A DNA stretch of 64,000 bases from NCBI RefSeq assembly GCF_012844225.1, contig NZ_JABAGQ010000013.1, positions 62,001 through 126,000 on the forward strand, read 5' to 3'. This stretch comes from Rhodococcus sp. 105337 (GTDB lineage: Bacteria; Actinomycetota; Actinomycetes; Mycobacteriales; Mycobacteriaceae). The notes beneath the pieces were generated by a model. It saw only the letters and a list, made by a program, of their open reading frames with translations, searched no databases and had not been told where the DNA came from. Position numbers and translations under genes: made by a program. Of this stretch, positions 49,936 to 57,674 are shown piece by piece (the first letter of the stretch is position 1; each line of letters opens with the position of its first letter).

Positions 49936-51356
49936 CTCAGCTCCTCGTGAAGGGTCTTGCGCAGGGTCAAGGTGTCGGCGGCCGTCGCGAACAGGTTCAG
50001 CCGGTCGAGGTGGTCGGTGCGGTTCGCGGCGTCGGCGAGCAGTTCGGTGAGCTCGAACGGCGCGCGATGCGCGATCAGGGTGAGGATCGTCCGGAACGAG
50101 CGGACGCCGGTTCCCTCATCGCCGTACAGCGCGATGAGTACCTTCTCCGCCAGGTCCCGGGGCCACGGCGCGGGGAGAGCGCCGAGCAGGTCGGGGTCGA
50201 GCAGGGCGCGGCCGGCCGAGTCGCGCAGATGCGCCACCAGCACGGGGCGGGGCAGCGCCTGCGCGACGTCGGCACCGACCGTGCCGTCGCGGCGCAGCAG
50301 TGCGGCGGCCCATTCTCCGTTGCGATGCAGGGCAGTGGCCGCGGCCCAGCCCGCGTCGAGCGCCTCGCGTGCGGGTTCGCCGACGCGGTACCCGAGTACC
50401 TGCCGGGCGGTCGGAGCGATGTGCTGCCACGCGGACGGAGGAGCGGAGGACACGACCGTCGTCAGCCGGCGCATCGCGACACCACCCGGCCGGGAGGCGC
50501 CCTCGTCCACGCCGTCGCGCAGCGCTTCCGCGTCGAGTCGGTCCGGGACCTCGACCACGAGATCGCCGTCGTCGACGCGTGTCCACTCCCGCACCCGCCG
50601 GGACATCCGCTCGGCAAAATCGGAGTCGGGGAGGCGGCGCAGCAACCCGAGGGCGGTCGCGCGGACCTTGCGGCTGCGGTCGTCGAGCGCGTGCTCGAGC
50701 AAGGCTTCGTCGTGCTCGCCGAGGCCGTTCGTCAGCAGTTCGAGCAGCGCCGCTCGCTGCGCCGCCGTCTCCGACGACCACGACGCCGTCAGTCGCGCTG
50801 CGGCGGCATGGGGGTCGGCGGCCCGCGCCACCGCGAACCATCGGCGGCGCTGCGCAGGCGAGCCGTGCAGCCAGAGTCGTTCGTCGGCCGGGTCGGGTGT
50901 GACGAGGTGGGACCACTCCGGGTTGAGCGCCGCCACCCACTGGCCGCGGGCGCCGGCGAGGCGCAGCAGGTGCTCGCGGTGTGGGGTGTCGGGCGCGGCG
51001 AACCACAGCAGATCCACCACGATCTCGTGCGGTGCCCGGAACCGCTCGGCGAGCGCGAACCACTCCGGAAGAAGGGGCGAGCGGACGACGAGCAGTCCAC
51101 GCAACCGCTCGGCTGCCGCCGGTGGGAGCGTGAGGCGGTCGTCGTCCGGGGCAGGGCTCGGCAGTGTGCGCACCGTGGGGAGGGTCGCGGCGGTGAGGAA
51201 CGCGGACTCGAGGGCGGCGGCCGCGAGCAGACGCGAAGCCGGATCGCCGGTCAGCGCCGTCGCCGCGTCCGCGGTGTGCAGCGTCGACGTTGCCGGTGCC
51301 GAGCGGGCTGTGCCGAGCAGCGCCGCGGTCGACAGGGTTTCGAAGGTCTCCGTCAC
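49932..51356 (-). CDS. DUF5691-family protein
   Basis: 474 residues; GTG at 51356 overlaps the SWIM gene stop (GTGA). Ala/Leu/Arg-rich and almost all helical, with degenerate HEAT-like repeats (LTNGLGEHDEALLEHALDD, RSRKVRATALGLLRRLPDS). The start TETFETLSTAALLGTAR is the family opening. No catalytic motif is visible; it is probably a scaffold. C-terminal part (LTLIAHRAPFELTELLADA) is well conserved in style. Its constant company of SWIM, MoxR, DUF5682 and VWA proteins is the main clue to function. Confidence 0.82.
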   Translation of the reverse strand: MTETFETLSTAALLGTARSAPATSTLHTADAATALTGDPASRLLAAAALESAFLTAATLPTVRTLPSPAPDDDRLTLPPAAAERLRGLLVVRSPLLPEWFALAERFRAPHEIVVDLLWFAAPDTPHREHLLRLAGARGQWVAALNPEWSHLVTPDPADERLWLHGSPAQRRRWFAVARAADPHAAAARLTASWSSETAAQRAALLELLTNGLGEHDEALLEHALDDRSRKVRATALGLLRRLPDSDFAERMSRRVREWTRVDDGDLVVEVPDRLDAEALRDGVDEGASRPGGVAMRRLTTVVSSAPPSAWQHIAPTARQVLGYRVGEPAREALDAGWAAATALHRNGEWAAALLRRDGTVGADVAQALPRPVLVAHLRDSAGRALLDPDLLGALPAPWPRDLAEKVLIALYGDEGTGVRSFRTILTLIAHRAPFELTELLADAANRTDHLDRLNLFATAADTLTLRKTLHEELS

Positions 51357-52663
51357 AGTGACAACTCCTGTCCTGCCGTGAACAACGACGCCGGTGCCAG
51401 GCGGGTACCGTCCCAGTCTCCGCATACCGTCAGCGGGTGGCCACCCGCGACCGTGAGTAGTCGCCACCGCGTGTCGTCGTCACCGCCGAGCGGCAGCGCG
51501 CGACCGTGCCGGTCGACGAGGTGCCAGGACCCGTCCGATCCGACCGGAACCACGCTGTCGAGCAGCATCGGCCACGAGCGGATCCACGGGTCGGCGCCCA
51601 GCACACGGGCGTACTCGTCGAGTGCCGCATCGAAATCCGGTGCGGTCCCGGGCAAGGAGGCAGGCAGCGTGGTGAACGGTTCGGGATCGGCGTACCGCTC
51701 GCCGACGAGCGCGCGGAGCGGTGCGGCACCGGGATAGAAATGCAGGTCGGCGTCGACGAGCATGCCCGGCGGGGGAGTCGCGTCGGGGAACCGGGCGGTG
51801 CCGTGGGAGAAATCCAGAAGGATCGCCCAGCGTCCGGTGTCGCGGCCACGTAACCACACCTTGCGGGTGAACAGTCGGCTGTCCTCGGAGATGCGGGTCG
51901 CGAGTACCTGCCATCGGTCGCGGACGGGCGGCTCGGAACGCACGTCGTCGGCGCGGGTGGGGAATCCGAGGTGGGTGCGCACCGACCGCGCGAGAGGGTC
52001 GGGCAGGTCGTCGATCTGCCGGTACGCGACCACCAGCAGATGCAGACGCGCGTACTCGGTGAGCACCCGGGCGGGCCAGTCCACCTCGGTCGCGACGACC
52101 CCGGCGAGAGCGCGCAGTGTCGAGGCGACGCCGGGGACCTGCGCATCGACCATGCGAGCCGCGATGTCGTCGTAGGTGGAGTACCCGTGGTCGACGGCAC
52201 CGAGACCGCTGCGGATCCGGTCGGTCAGCCAGCGGTCGAGTTCGTCGAGCCCGGCGGCCGCGCGCTCGGCGCGGCGCTGGACGGTCGCCGGATCGGGAGC
52301 CTTTGCGGGTTCGTCGCCCGGCTCATCCGGGGGAGTGGTCTGCGCGGCGCGTGACGCGAGCCATTCGGTGACCGAGCCGGGTGGGTCAGCCTTCGGCACC
52401 ATGCCGTCGGACCAGCGCATGAGCAGGGCGAGTGCGTGCTTGCACGGGAGTTTCCGGCTCGGGCACGTGCATGTGTAGGCGGGGCCGTCGAGGTCGATCG
52501 CGGTGCGGTAGACAGCGGTGCCCCGGCCGCGGCATTCGCCCCAGAGCGCGCCGTCCTGCCGCCCCGTATCGATCCACCCCGACACCAGTCCGCGCGCAGC
52601 GGTCAGCGAGGACGGATCAGGTGCGGCGGCAGCGATCCGATCGGGGGGCCAGGGGCTTGTCAC
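51353..52663 (-). CDS. SWIM zinc-finger protein, first gene of the five-gene MoxR unit
   Basis: 436 residues; GTG at 52663. The SWIM zinc finger CxCx6CxH lies at residues 65-76 (YTCTCPSRKLPCKHALALL: Cys65, Cys67, Cys74, His76), a module for binding DNA or protein. Downstream are a Pro/Glu/Ala linker (TTPPDEPGDEPAKAPDPA), a helical region and a beta-rich C-terminal domain (RWAILLDFSHGTARFPD, LVDRHGRALPLGGDDDTRW). It heads the operon and is divergent-neighbour to bioQ (both on the minus strand, 43 bases downstream of bioQ's stop), so its promoter must lie within 52664-52705 or further inside bioQ. Confidence 0.88.
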   Translation of the reverse strand: MTSPWPPDRIAAAAPDPSSLTAARGLVSGWIDTGRQDGALWGECRGRGTAVYRTAIDLDGPAYTCTCPSRKLPCKHALALLMRWSDGMVPKADPPGSVTEWLASRAAQTTPPDEPGDEPAKAPDPATVQRRAERAAAGLDELDRWLTDRIRSGLGAVDHGYSTYDDIAARMVDAQVPGVASTLRALAGVVATEVDWPARVLTEYARLHLLVVAYRQIDDLPDPLARSVRTHLGFPTRADDVRSEPPVRDRWQVLATRISEDSRLFTRKVWLRGRDTGRWAILLDFSHGTARFPDATPPPGMLVDADLHFYPGAAPLRALVGERYADPEPFTTLPASLPGTAPDFDAALDEYARVLGADPWIRSWPMLLDSVVPVGSDGSWHLVDRHGRALPLGGDDDTRWRLLTVAGGHPLTVCGDWDGTRLAPASLFTAGQELSL

Positions 52664-52705
52664 GTCCTGAGAACGTACGGCAGGGTTCCGACAGCGACCG
52701 AATCG

Positions 52706-53332
52706 TCAGGATGTGGCACGGGTGTTCAAACGCCTCCGGATGCCGTCGACGAAGAGTGTCAGGCCGAAGTCGAAACGGATGGCGGGATCACCGTCGAGGA
52801 GATCGTCGTCCGAGGTCGGCGCCGTCTCCGTCGCGACATCGGGCGATACCGGCCCCCGCGTCAGCGCGCCGAGTTCGGCGAGTTGCGCGCGGGACTGCTC
52901 GTCGACGGTGTGGCCGAGTACATAGTGCAGCAGCGCGTAACCGGCGAGTTCGGCGTGCGCGCGGGAAAGCCCTCCGCGCTGCGCCGCGGCGACGAACGCA
53001 TCGCGGGCGCGGGAAGTGGTCAGCCGCGACGCGTAGGTGGATGCGACGAGTTCGGCGCCGTCGCGATGGGCGAGCAGAGCGGAGCGCAACCGGTGGGCGA
53101 GTTCGGTGAGCGCATCGTCCCAGTCGGGGGAGTCCGGTTCCGCGTCGACGCCGTCGAGGATGCGGTCGGCCATCGCGCCGAGAAGAGTCTGTTTGTTGGG
53201 GAAATGCCAGTACAGCGCGCCGGGCTGAACGCCGAGCGAGGTGGCGAGCTTGCGCATTGTGAGGTCGCCGAGCCCGTATTCGTCGAGGATCGCCATGGCG
53301 CCGTCGAGAACGTCGCCGCGTCGCAACTGCAC
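52706..53332 (-). CDS. bioQ: TetR-family biotin repressor BioQ
   Basis: 208 residues; GTG at 53332 with AGGAG eight bases upstream. The HTH region is AILDEYGLGDLTMRKLATS followed by LGVQPGALYWHFPNKQTLL, typical of TetR regulators and close to what I recall of mycobacterial and corynebacterial BioQ. The C-terminal domain includes YALLHYVLGHTVDEQSRAQL. It is divergent from bioB; two TGAAC-N3-GTTCA boxes lie between them and a third precedes bioF, which together strongly supports the BioQ identity. It should repress bioB-bsaP and bioF-bioD when biotin demand is met. Confidence 0.87.
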   Translation of the reverse strand: MQLRRGDVLDGAMAILDEYGLGDLTMRKLATSLGVQPGALYWHFPNKQTLLGAMADRILDGVDAEPDSPDWDDALTELAHRLRSALLAHRDGAELVASTYASRLTTSRARDAFVAAAQRGGLSRAHAELAGYALLHYVLGHTVDEQSRAQLAELGALTRGPVSPDVATETAPTSDDDLLDGDPAIRFDFGLTLFVDGIRRRLNTRATS

Positions 53333-53373
53333 CGTGTCCGCTCCTGTCCGTCCCGCTGTGTCTGGGCCTCCCG

Positions 53374-53402
53374 TTGACAGTATCGGACCCCCCACCTAAC
53401 CT
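53374..53402 (+). promoter_or_regulatory. bioB promoter
   Basis: TTGACA at 53374-53379 and TAACCT at 53397-53402 with 17 bases between. The first BioQ box starts on the last base of the -10, so repressor binding would block polymerase. Confidence 0.68.
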
Positions 53403-53429
53403 GAACGCCGTTCAATTGAACACCGTTCA
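53402..53429. promoter_or_regulatory. Two tandem BioQ boxes
   Basis: TGAACGCCGTTCA at 53402-53414 and TGAACACCGTTCA at 53417-53429, both TGAAC-N3-GTTCA, with 15 bases centre to centre. They lie between bioQ and bioB and cover the predicted transcription start. Confidence 0.88.
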
Positions 53430-53453
53430 AGTTTTCTCATGTCAGGAGACGCA

Positions 53454-54467
53454 GTGACCCAGGCGCCCGCTCGCACCGACATCCTCGACCTCGCTCGCGA
53501 CCAGGTACTCCGGGGCGGGGTCGGGTTCGACCGCGACCGGATGCTCGACGTGCTCCGCCTGCCCGACTCCCGGCTCGAGGAACTACTCGACGTCGCGCAC
53601 GACGTCCGCATGGCGTGGTGCGGACCGGAGGTGGAGGTCGAAGGCATCGTCAGCCTCAAGACCGGCGGCTGCCCCGAGGACTGCCACTTCTGCTCCCAGT
53701 CCGGCCTGTTCGCCTCACCGGTGCGCGCCGCGCGCCTCGACATCCCGTCGCTCGTGGAAGCCGCCAAGCAGACTGCCAAGACCGGCGCCACCGAGTTCTG
53801 CATCGTCGCCGCCGTGCGCGGCCCCGACGAGCGGTTGATGGCCCAGGTCGCCGCCGGCGTCGAGGCGATTCGCAACGAGGTCGACATCCAGGTCGCGTGT
53901 TCCCTCGGCATGCTCACCCAGGACCAGGTCGACCAACTCGCGGCCATGGGCGTCCACCGCTACAACCACAACCTCGAAACCGCGCGCTCGTACTTCAACC
54001 ACGTCGTCACCACCCACACCTGGGAGGAACGATTCGAGACACTCCGCATGGTGAAAGAGGCCGGCATGGAGGTGTGCTGCGGCGGCATTCTCGGGATGGG
54101 CGAAACCTTGGAGCAGCGAGCAGAATTCGCGGCTGACCTCGCGTCGGTCGAACCCGACGAGGTGCCGCTGAACTTCCTCGATCCGCGGCCCGGCACGCCG
54201 TTTGCGGATCGGGAGGTGCTCCCGGCCACCGAGGCACTCAAGGCGATTGCGGCATTCCGGCTCGCCCTGCCGCGCACCATCCTCCGGTTCGCCGGCGGCC
54301 GCGAAATCACCCTCGGTGATCTCGGTGCGAAGCAGGGCATGCTCGGCGGCGTCAACGCCGTCATCGTCGGCAACTACCTCACCACCCTCGGGCGTCGTGC
54401 CGAAACCGACCTCGACCTGCTCGTCGATCTGCGGATGCCGATCAAGGCACTCGGCGAAAGTATCTGA
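53454..54467 (+). CDS. bioB: Biotin synthase
   Basis: 337 residues. Radical SAM enzyme inserting sulfur into dethiobiotin. The cluster motif is [14 protein letters not shown] (CxxxCxxC), and [27 protein letters not shown] and [11 protein letters not shown] are further BioB signatures. GTG at 53454 is preferred because AGGAGA (53444-53449) lies four bases upstream and because the protein then starts MTQAP as in mycobacteria; ATG at 53439 would add five residues. It ends one base before the bsaP start codon region. Under BioQ control from the upstream boxes. Confidence 0.96.
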   Translation: MTQAPARTDILDLARDQVLRGGVGFDRDRMLDVLRLPDSRLEELLDVAHDVRMAWCGPEVEVEGIVSLKTGGCPEDCHFCSQSGLFASPVRAARLDIPSLVEAAKQTAKTGATEFCIVAAVRGPDERLMAQVAAGVEAIRNEVDIQVACSLGMLTQDQVDQLAAMGVHRYNHNLETARSYFNHVVTTHTWEERFETLRMVKEAGMEVCCGGILGMGETLEQRAEFAADLASVEPDEVPLNFLDPRPGTPFADREVLPATEALKAIAAFRLALPRTILRFAGGREITLGDLGAKQGMLGGVNAVIVGNYLTTLGRRAETDLDLLVDLRMPIKALGESI

Positions 54468-54468
54468 C

Positions 54469-54669
54469 GTGTTCGACGCGTACACCGGTGCCGAACTCGT
54501 CGACGGTCTCGAGGTCGAGAGCCGCCGGGGAGTTCGGCTGGGTCTCGAACCACCCCGGTACTGCACGCTGTGTGGTCGGCGGATGGTCGTGCAGGTCATC
54601 CCCGACGGATGGTGGGCGCGGTGTTCACGCCACGGCATCATCGATTCGTCCCGCAACGAGCAACGCTGA
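54469..54669 (+). CDS. bsaP: Biotin synthase auxiliary protein
   Basis: 66 residues, starting with GTG one base after the bioB stop. The protein contains [20 protein letters not shown] and a Cys motif [20 protein letters not shown] with a later CSRHG, which would bind an iron-sulfur cluster or zinc. This matches M. tuberculosis Rv1590, described as an auxiliary protein that mycobacterial BioB needs for converting dethiobiotin to biotin. Position directly after bioB is the same. This small gene is easily missed by annotation. Confidence 0.85.
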   Translation: MFDAYTGAELVDGLEVESRRGVRLGLEPPRYCTLCGRRMVVQVIPDGWWARCSRHGIIDSSRNEQR

Positions 54670-54680
54670 CCGGAAGGCGA

Positions 54681-55262
54681 TCAGAGGTCCGAATTCGGCG
54701 AGGAAGGTGGTACCTGCCGGACGACGCGGGCGGGCACGCCCGCAGCCACCACGTTCGGCGGCAGATCGCGCGTCACCACCGCTCCGGCCCCGACAACAGT
54801 GTTCTCGCCGATCGTCACTCCGGGACAGACGATCACGCCGCCCCCCAGCCACACGTTGTCGCCGATGGTGATCGGTTCGGCAGCTTCCCATTTCGCGCGC
54901 CGCAGTTCGGCATCGAGAGGGTGGGTGGGTGTGAGCAACTGGACGTTGGGTCCGATCTGCACATCGGCGCCGATCGAGATCCGCGCGACGTCCAGCATGA
55001 CCGCTCCGAAGTTGACGAAGGTTCGCGGCCCGATCGTGATGTTGTATCCGTAGTCCACATACAGCGGGGCGCGCACTTCGGCACCCTCGCCCAATGATCC
55101 GACCAGGGCCGCCAAGATCGCTCGCCGGGCTGCGGGATCCGTGACGCTCGACGAATTGAACTTCTCGCTCAGTTCCGCTGCGCGCGACGCGTCGGCAACG
55201 AGTTCGGGGTCGTCCGCGATATACAGTTCGCCCGCCAGCATGCGTTGCTTCTGACCTGTCAC
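54681..55262 (-). CDS. Sugar O-acetyltransferase (maltose/galactoside acetyltransferase type)
   Basis: 193 residues; GTG at 55262 preceded by AAGGAG. A short Mac domain (MLAGELYIADDPELVADASR) is followed by left-handed beta-helix hexapeptide repeats: YVDYGYNITIGPRTFVNFGA, VQIGPNVQLLTPTHPL with the catalytic His, IGDNVWLGGGVIVCPGVTIG, ENTVVGAGAVVTRDLPPN. It transfers acetyl from acetyl-CoA to a sugar hydroxyl; physiological acceptor unknown. Tail-to-tail with bsaP, 11 bases between stops. Confidence 0.9.
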   Translation of the reverse strand: MTGQKQRMLAGELYIADDPELVADASRAAELSEKFNSSSVTDPAARRAILAALVGSLGEGAEVRAPLYVDYGYNITIGPRTFVNFGAVMLDVARISIGADVQIGPNVQLLTPTHPLDAELRRAKWEAAEPITIGDNVWLGGGVIVCPGVTIGENTVVGAGAVVTRDLPPNVVAAGVPARVVRQVPPSSPNSDL

Positions 55263-55428
55263 ATCGCTCCTTCCTCGACCGTGAGATTCACACGGACATC
55301 GGTAGGTCCACACGTGAAAGCTACGCTGCCGACCGCGCCGAGCGTGCTCTACGGGAATATCGCGCCCGCCATCCCGTCCGTCCGGTGGGCATTCTGCTTT
55401 TGGCCCGGCCGGATCCAATAGTGCTGGG

Positions 55429-56046
55429 GTGATATTTCTGAATACCTCGACGATCATCAATTCCCCGAACCTGAGGGCAGAATCGAAGATCTACTCATCA
55501 TTCGGCCAGACCGTCCCCAGTGGCGAGATCGGTGTACGGGCGCGGTTGTTCAGTAGCGGAGCGTTGTGTGAAGCGACCACCTACAGGTACAACACCGGGC
55601 CGGTCGCTCAGTTCACATACGGCACGACGAACACCTGTGGAGCTGGTTGGTACAACAGCCATGGATTCACCGCAGTGTGGGACGGCACCAGCACCTACAA
55701 GGAAGCACTGACGTTCCCGACCGATCCGCTGTGGTGGGAACCCGCGGCAGCCCGCAGCTCGACCACTGAACCCGAAGTCACCCCGGCGTCGATCCCCAGC
55801 GGCACGAACGCGGATGGCCTCACCTATGGATCTGGTGCGTCAGCCACGACGGAGGCGGACCTTCCGGACCTGGTAGCGGCGATCGGAGATGACGGGACGA
55901 CACTGGGTTTCGTTCGCAAGTCCGATTTGGTCGAGGCTCCTGCTGCGAATCCAGAGGAAGCCAGCGCCGGTGCGAACGCTGGACGAACTGTTCCGCTTTT
56001 CGACGAGGACGGGCAAACGCAGGTGGGATCGTTCACACTGAGCTGA
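55429..56046 (+). CDS. Uncharacterised protein, possibly missing its export signal
   Basis: 205 residues from GTG 55429. The first half (FGQTVPSGEIGVRARLFSSG, then ATTYRYNTGPVAQFTYG and CGAGWYNSHGFTAVWDGTST) has the Gly/Thr/Tyr-rich look and the Cys pair of an extracellular protein, and the second half has a repeat-like ending (LVAAIGDDGTTLGFVRKSDL, TVPLFDEDGQTQVGSFTLS). No signal peptide precedes it: the N-terminus (MIFLNTSTIINSPN) is short and barely hydrophobic. Base composition is lower in GC than its neighbours. It may be a truncated secreted protein or a recently acquired gene. Family unknown. A strong hairpin follows the stop. Confidence 0.6.
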   Translation: MIFLNTSTIINSPNLRAESKIYSSFGQTVPSGEIGVRARLFSSGALCEATTYRYNTGPVAQFTYGTTNTCGAGWYNSHGFTAVWDGTSTYKEALTFPTDPLWWEPAAARSSTTEPEVTPASIPSGTNADGLTYGSGASATTEADLPDLVAAIGDDGTTLGFVRKSDLVEAPAANPEEASAGANAGRTVPLFDEDGQTQVGSFTLS

Positions 56047-56067
56047 TATTCACTGCGGCTTGATGCA

Positions 56068-56118
56068 GATGCCGTTCGTGGTGACCGAGGATTAATAATT
56101 GTCGCCACGAACGGCATC
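56068..56118 (+). terminator. Long-armed terminator hairpin
   Basis: Arms GATGCCGTTCGTGGTGAC (56068-56085) and GTCGCCACGAACGGCATC (56101-56118) pair at 17 of 18 positions (one G-T) with a 15-base AT-rich loop, followed by GTGTTTTG. It ends transcription of the preceding gene. Confidence 0.78.
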
Positions 56119-56162
56119 GTGTTTTGTGGTCCGTGTGATGCCCTTGCAGAATGGAGAGTGCT

Positions 56163-56951
56163 GTGTCCTTCCCCGACGTTGAGTTTCCCTTGTTCCGGCT
56201 CGAGTACAGCAACGACGAAGTGTGGACCGAGATCGTGCAGGGGGCACTGGGTGTCGGGTCTGAGCGCACCGATCCGCTGACTGTCGTCGAAGGCCCGGAG
56301 TTCGATGGTGTGGATGTGGACGAGCTGTTGGCCCGCCTCAACGAGGACGATCCGGGCTATCTGTTCGTTGCCGTGGCGGACGAGCGGACCATCGAGGACC
56401 TGGAGCATCCGTTTCTGATCATCGCCGCCGCTAAACCATCGAGCAGACTGCGGGTCTCCGCGGACGCGGTGGCCTCTGTCGCCTCCAACCTGTTGCTAGG
56501 CAATCTGAGTCTCAAGGACTTCACGGCGGCCTCGGACTCGACCGGGACCTATCGGGCACCGGAGCGCGCCGAGGAGCCCCAGGAGCGGACCGTTCAGGTG
56601 GACGAGATCGTCGAGGTGATGGGACAGGGGCCGTGGCCGGGCCCGCTCGAAGCGTTTCGCATAGATCTGCTCGACTACCGTGCGCGGGCCGGATTCCGGG
56701 TGTTCACAACGCTCATCGACGCACAGAGCGCGCGGGAACGAAAGTCCAAACGCCCGGTGTCGTACTACGCGAAGTACTGGGATGTGTACGGACATAACGA
56801 ATATCTCGACGCGTTGCGTGAGTCCGGTCGGGTGCTGGCCTTCTCGATCCACCTTCCGACCGGATTCAGCGGGAGCCGGTGGGACGCGATACTCGACCCG
56901 TCCACCCTTCGGGTGCTTGGTGCCGAGCGGTGGTTGAAGCACAGCATGTAA
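56163..56951 (+). CDS. DUF6924-like protein
   Basis: About 262 residues. The N-terminal 115 residues match the DUF6924 pattern: FPLFRLEYSNDEVWTEIVQG, DVDELLARLNEDDPGYLFVA, VADERTIEDLEHPFLIIAA and ASNLLLGNLSLKDFTAASDS. The C-terminal half (RIDLLDYRARAGFRVFTTLI, SYYAKYWDVYGHNEYLDALR) is unfamiliar; the fold may be cytoplasmic and phage- or immunity-related, but nothing in the neighbourhood proves that. GTG at 56163 is chosen because GGAGAG lies four bases before it; ATG at 56151 contains that very ribosome site. Stands alone between a terminator and the decayed SRAP gene. Confidence 0.68.
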   Translation: MSFPDVEFPLFRLEYSNDEVWTEIVQGALGVGSERTDPLTVVEGPEFDGVDVDELLARLNEDDPGYLFVAVADERTIEDLEHPFLIIAAAKPSSRLRVSADAVASVASNLLLGNLSLKDFTAASDSTGTYRAPERAEEPQERTVQVDEIVEVMGQGPWPGPLEAFRIDLLDYRARAGFRVFTTLIDAQSARERKSKRPVSYYAKYWDVYGHNEYLDALRESGRVLAFSIHLPTGFSGSRWDAILDPSTLRVLGAERWLKHSM

Positions 56952-57110
56952 AGCTGATCGATGAGAGAACCAGCTGGCGAACCGACTGCGGCGACACGCA
57001 GGGACGTGTCATCAATGCAGTTCAACGCCCTGTTCTCTTCCCAGCTCTCGGGAGCCGTCGGTGGTCACGACTAGCGTTTGTGGTGTACCTGCGAGGGCGG
57101 AGGTCTGATC

Positions 57111-57420
57111 GTGTGTGGACGATATGCAAGTCCCACCCCGATATCTGCCTTCCCCCAGCACTGGAGGTGATCTGCTCGCGGTGTATGACGCGGCCGCGGC
57201 GGTGGGGGAGGAGCTGCCGCCGTCGTACAACGTCGCCCCGACACAGCAGGTGAACGTGGTGCTCGAACGCGCGCCCCGCGACGAACCCGGTGCCTAACCT
57301 GTCCGAATGGTCAACTCCCAGGTCACATGGGGTTTGCCGTCGTGGGCGAAGGATCCGAAGATCGGGTCGCGGATGATCAACGCCCGGTCGGAGACGATCA
57401 CGAGCATTATCTGCCCGTGA
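57111..57420 (+). pseudogene. Decayed SRAP-family (YedK/HMCES) DNA-protein crosslink gene
   Basis: Three successive frames each carry part of an SRAP protein: VCGRYASPTPISAFPQHWR from GTG 57111 (with the catalytic Cys2) to TGA 57168-57170; then LLAVYDAAAAVGEELPP and SYNVAPTQQVNVVLERAP to TAA 57295-57297; then WGLPSWAKDPKIGSRMINAR and SETI to TGA 57418-57420. GGAGG upstream of the start remains. At least two frameshifts and the loss of the C-terminal half (no glutamate/histidine block) make it inactive. SRAP proteins shield abasic sites in single-stranded DNA. Confidence 0.8.
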
Positions 57421-57452
57421 CTCGTCGATTGGCGATGTGGGTAGGCTTCTGA

Positions 57453-57644
57453 GCTGCCAAGCGTGCCCACAAGCGGTTCGGAGCCGATTCGAGGTACCTT
57501 CGGCACGAGTTTGCAGGTGCATCCACTGCCGGCCGGATGCTTGAAGTGCTCGAGCATCATGTCGGCGTCGTCGCTGATCTTCCGACCGCCTTCGGATACT
57601 TGGCCGCCAACCTGGCTGCAGCGCAACCGCTCGACCGGGTGTGA
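57453..57644 (+). pseudogene. Unidentified C-terminal gene fragment
   Basis: After TGA 57450-57452 the frame encodes RFGADSRYLRHEFAGASTAG, RMLEVLEHHVGVVADLPTAF and GYLAANLAAAQPLDRV before TGA 57642-57644. The helical, well-balanced sequence looks like the end of a real protein. There is no start codon with a ribosome site, and I cannot name the family. Confidence 0.4.
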
Positions 57645-57674
57645 GGTGACGGCGAAAGTCGCGTCGGCCGGCGT

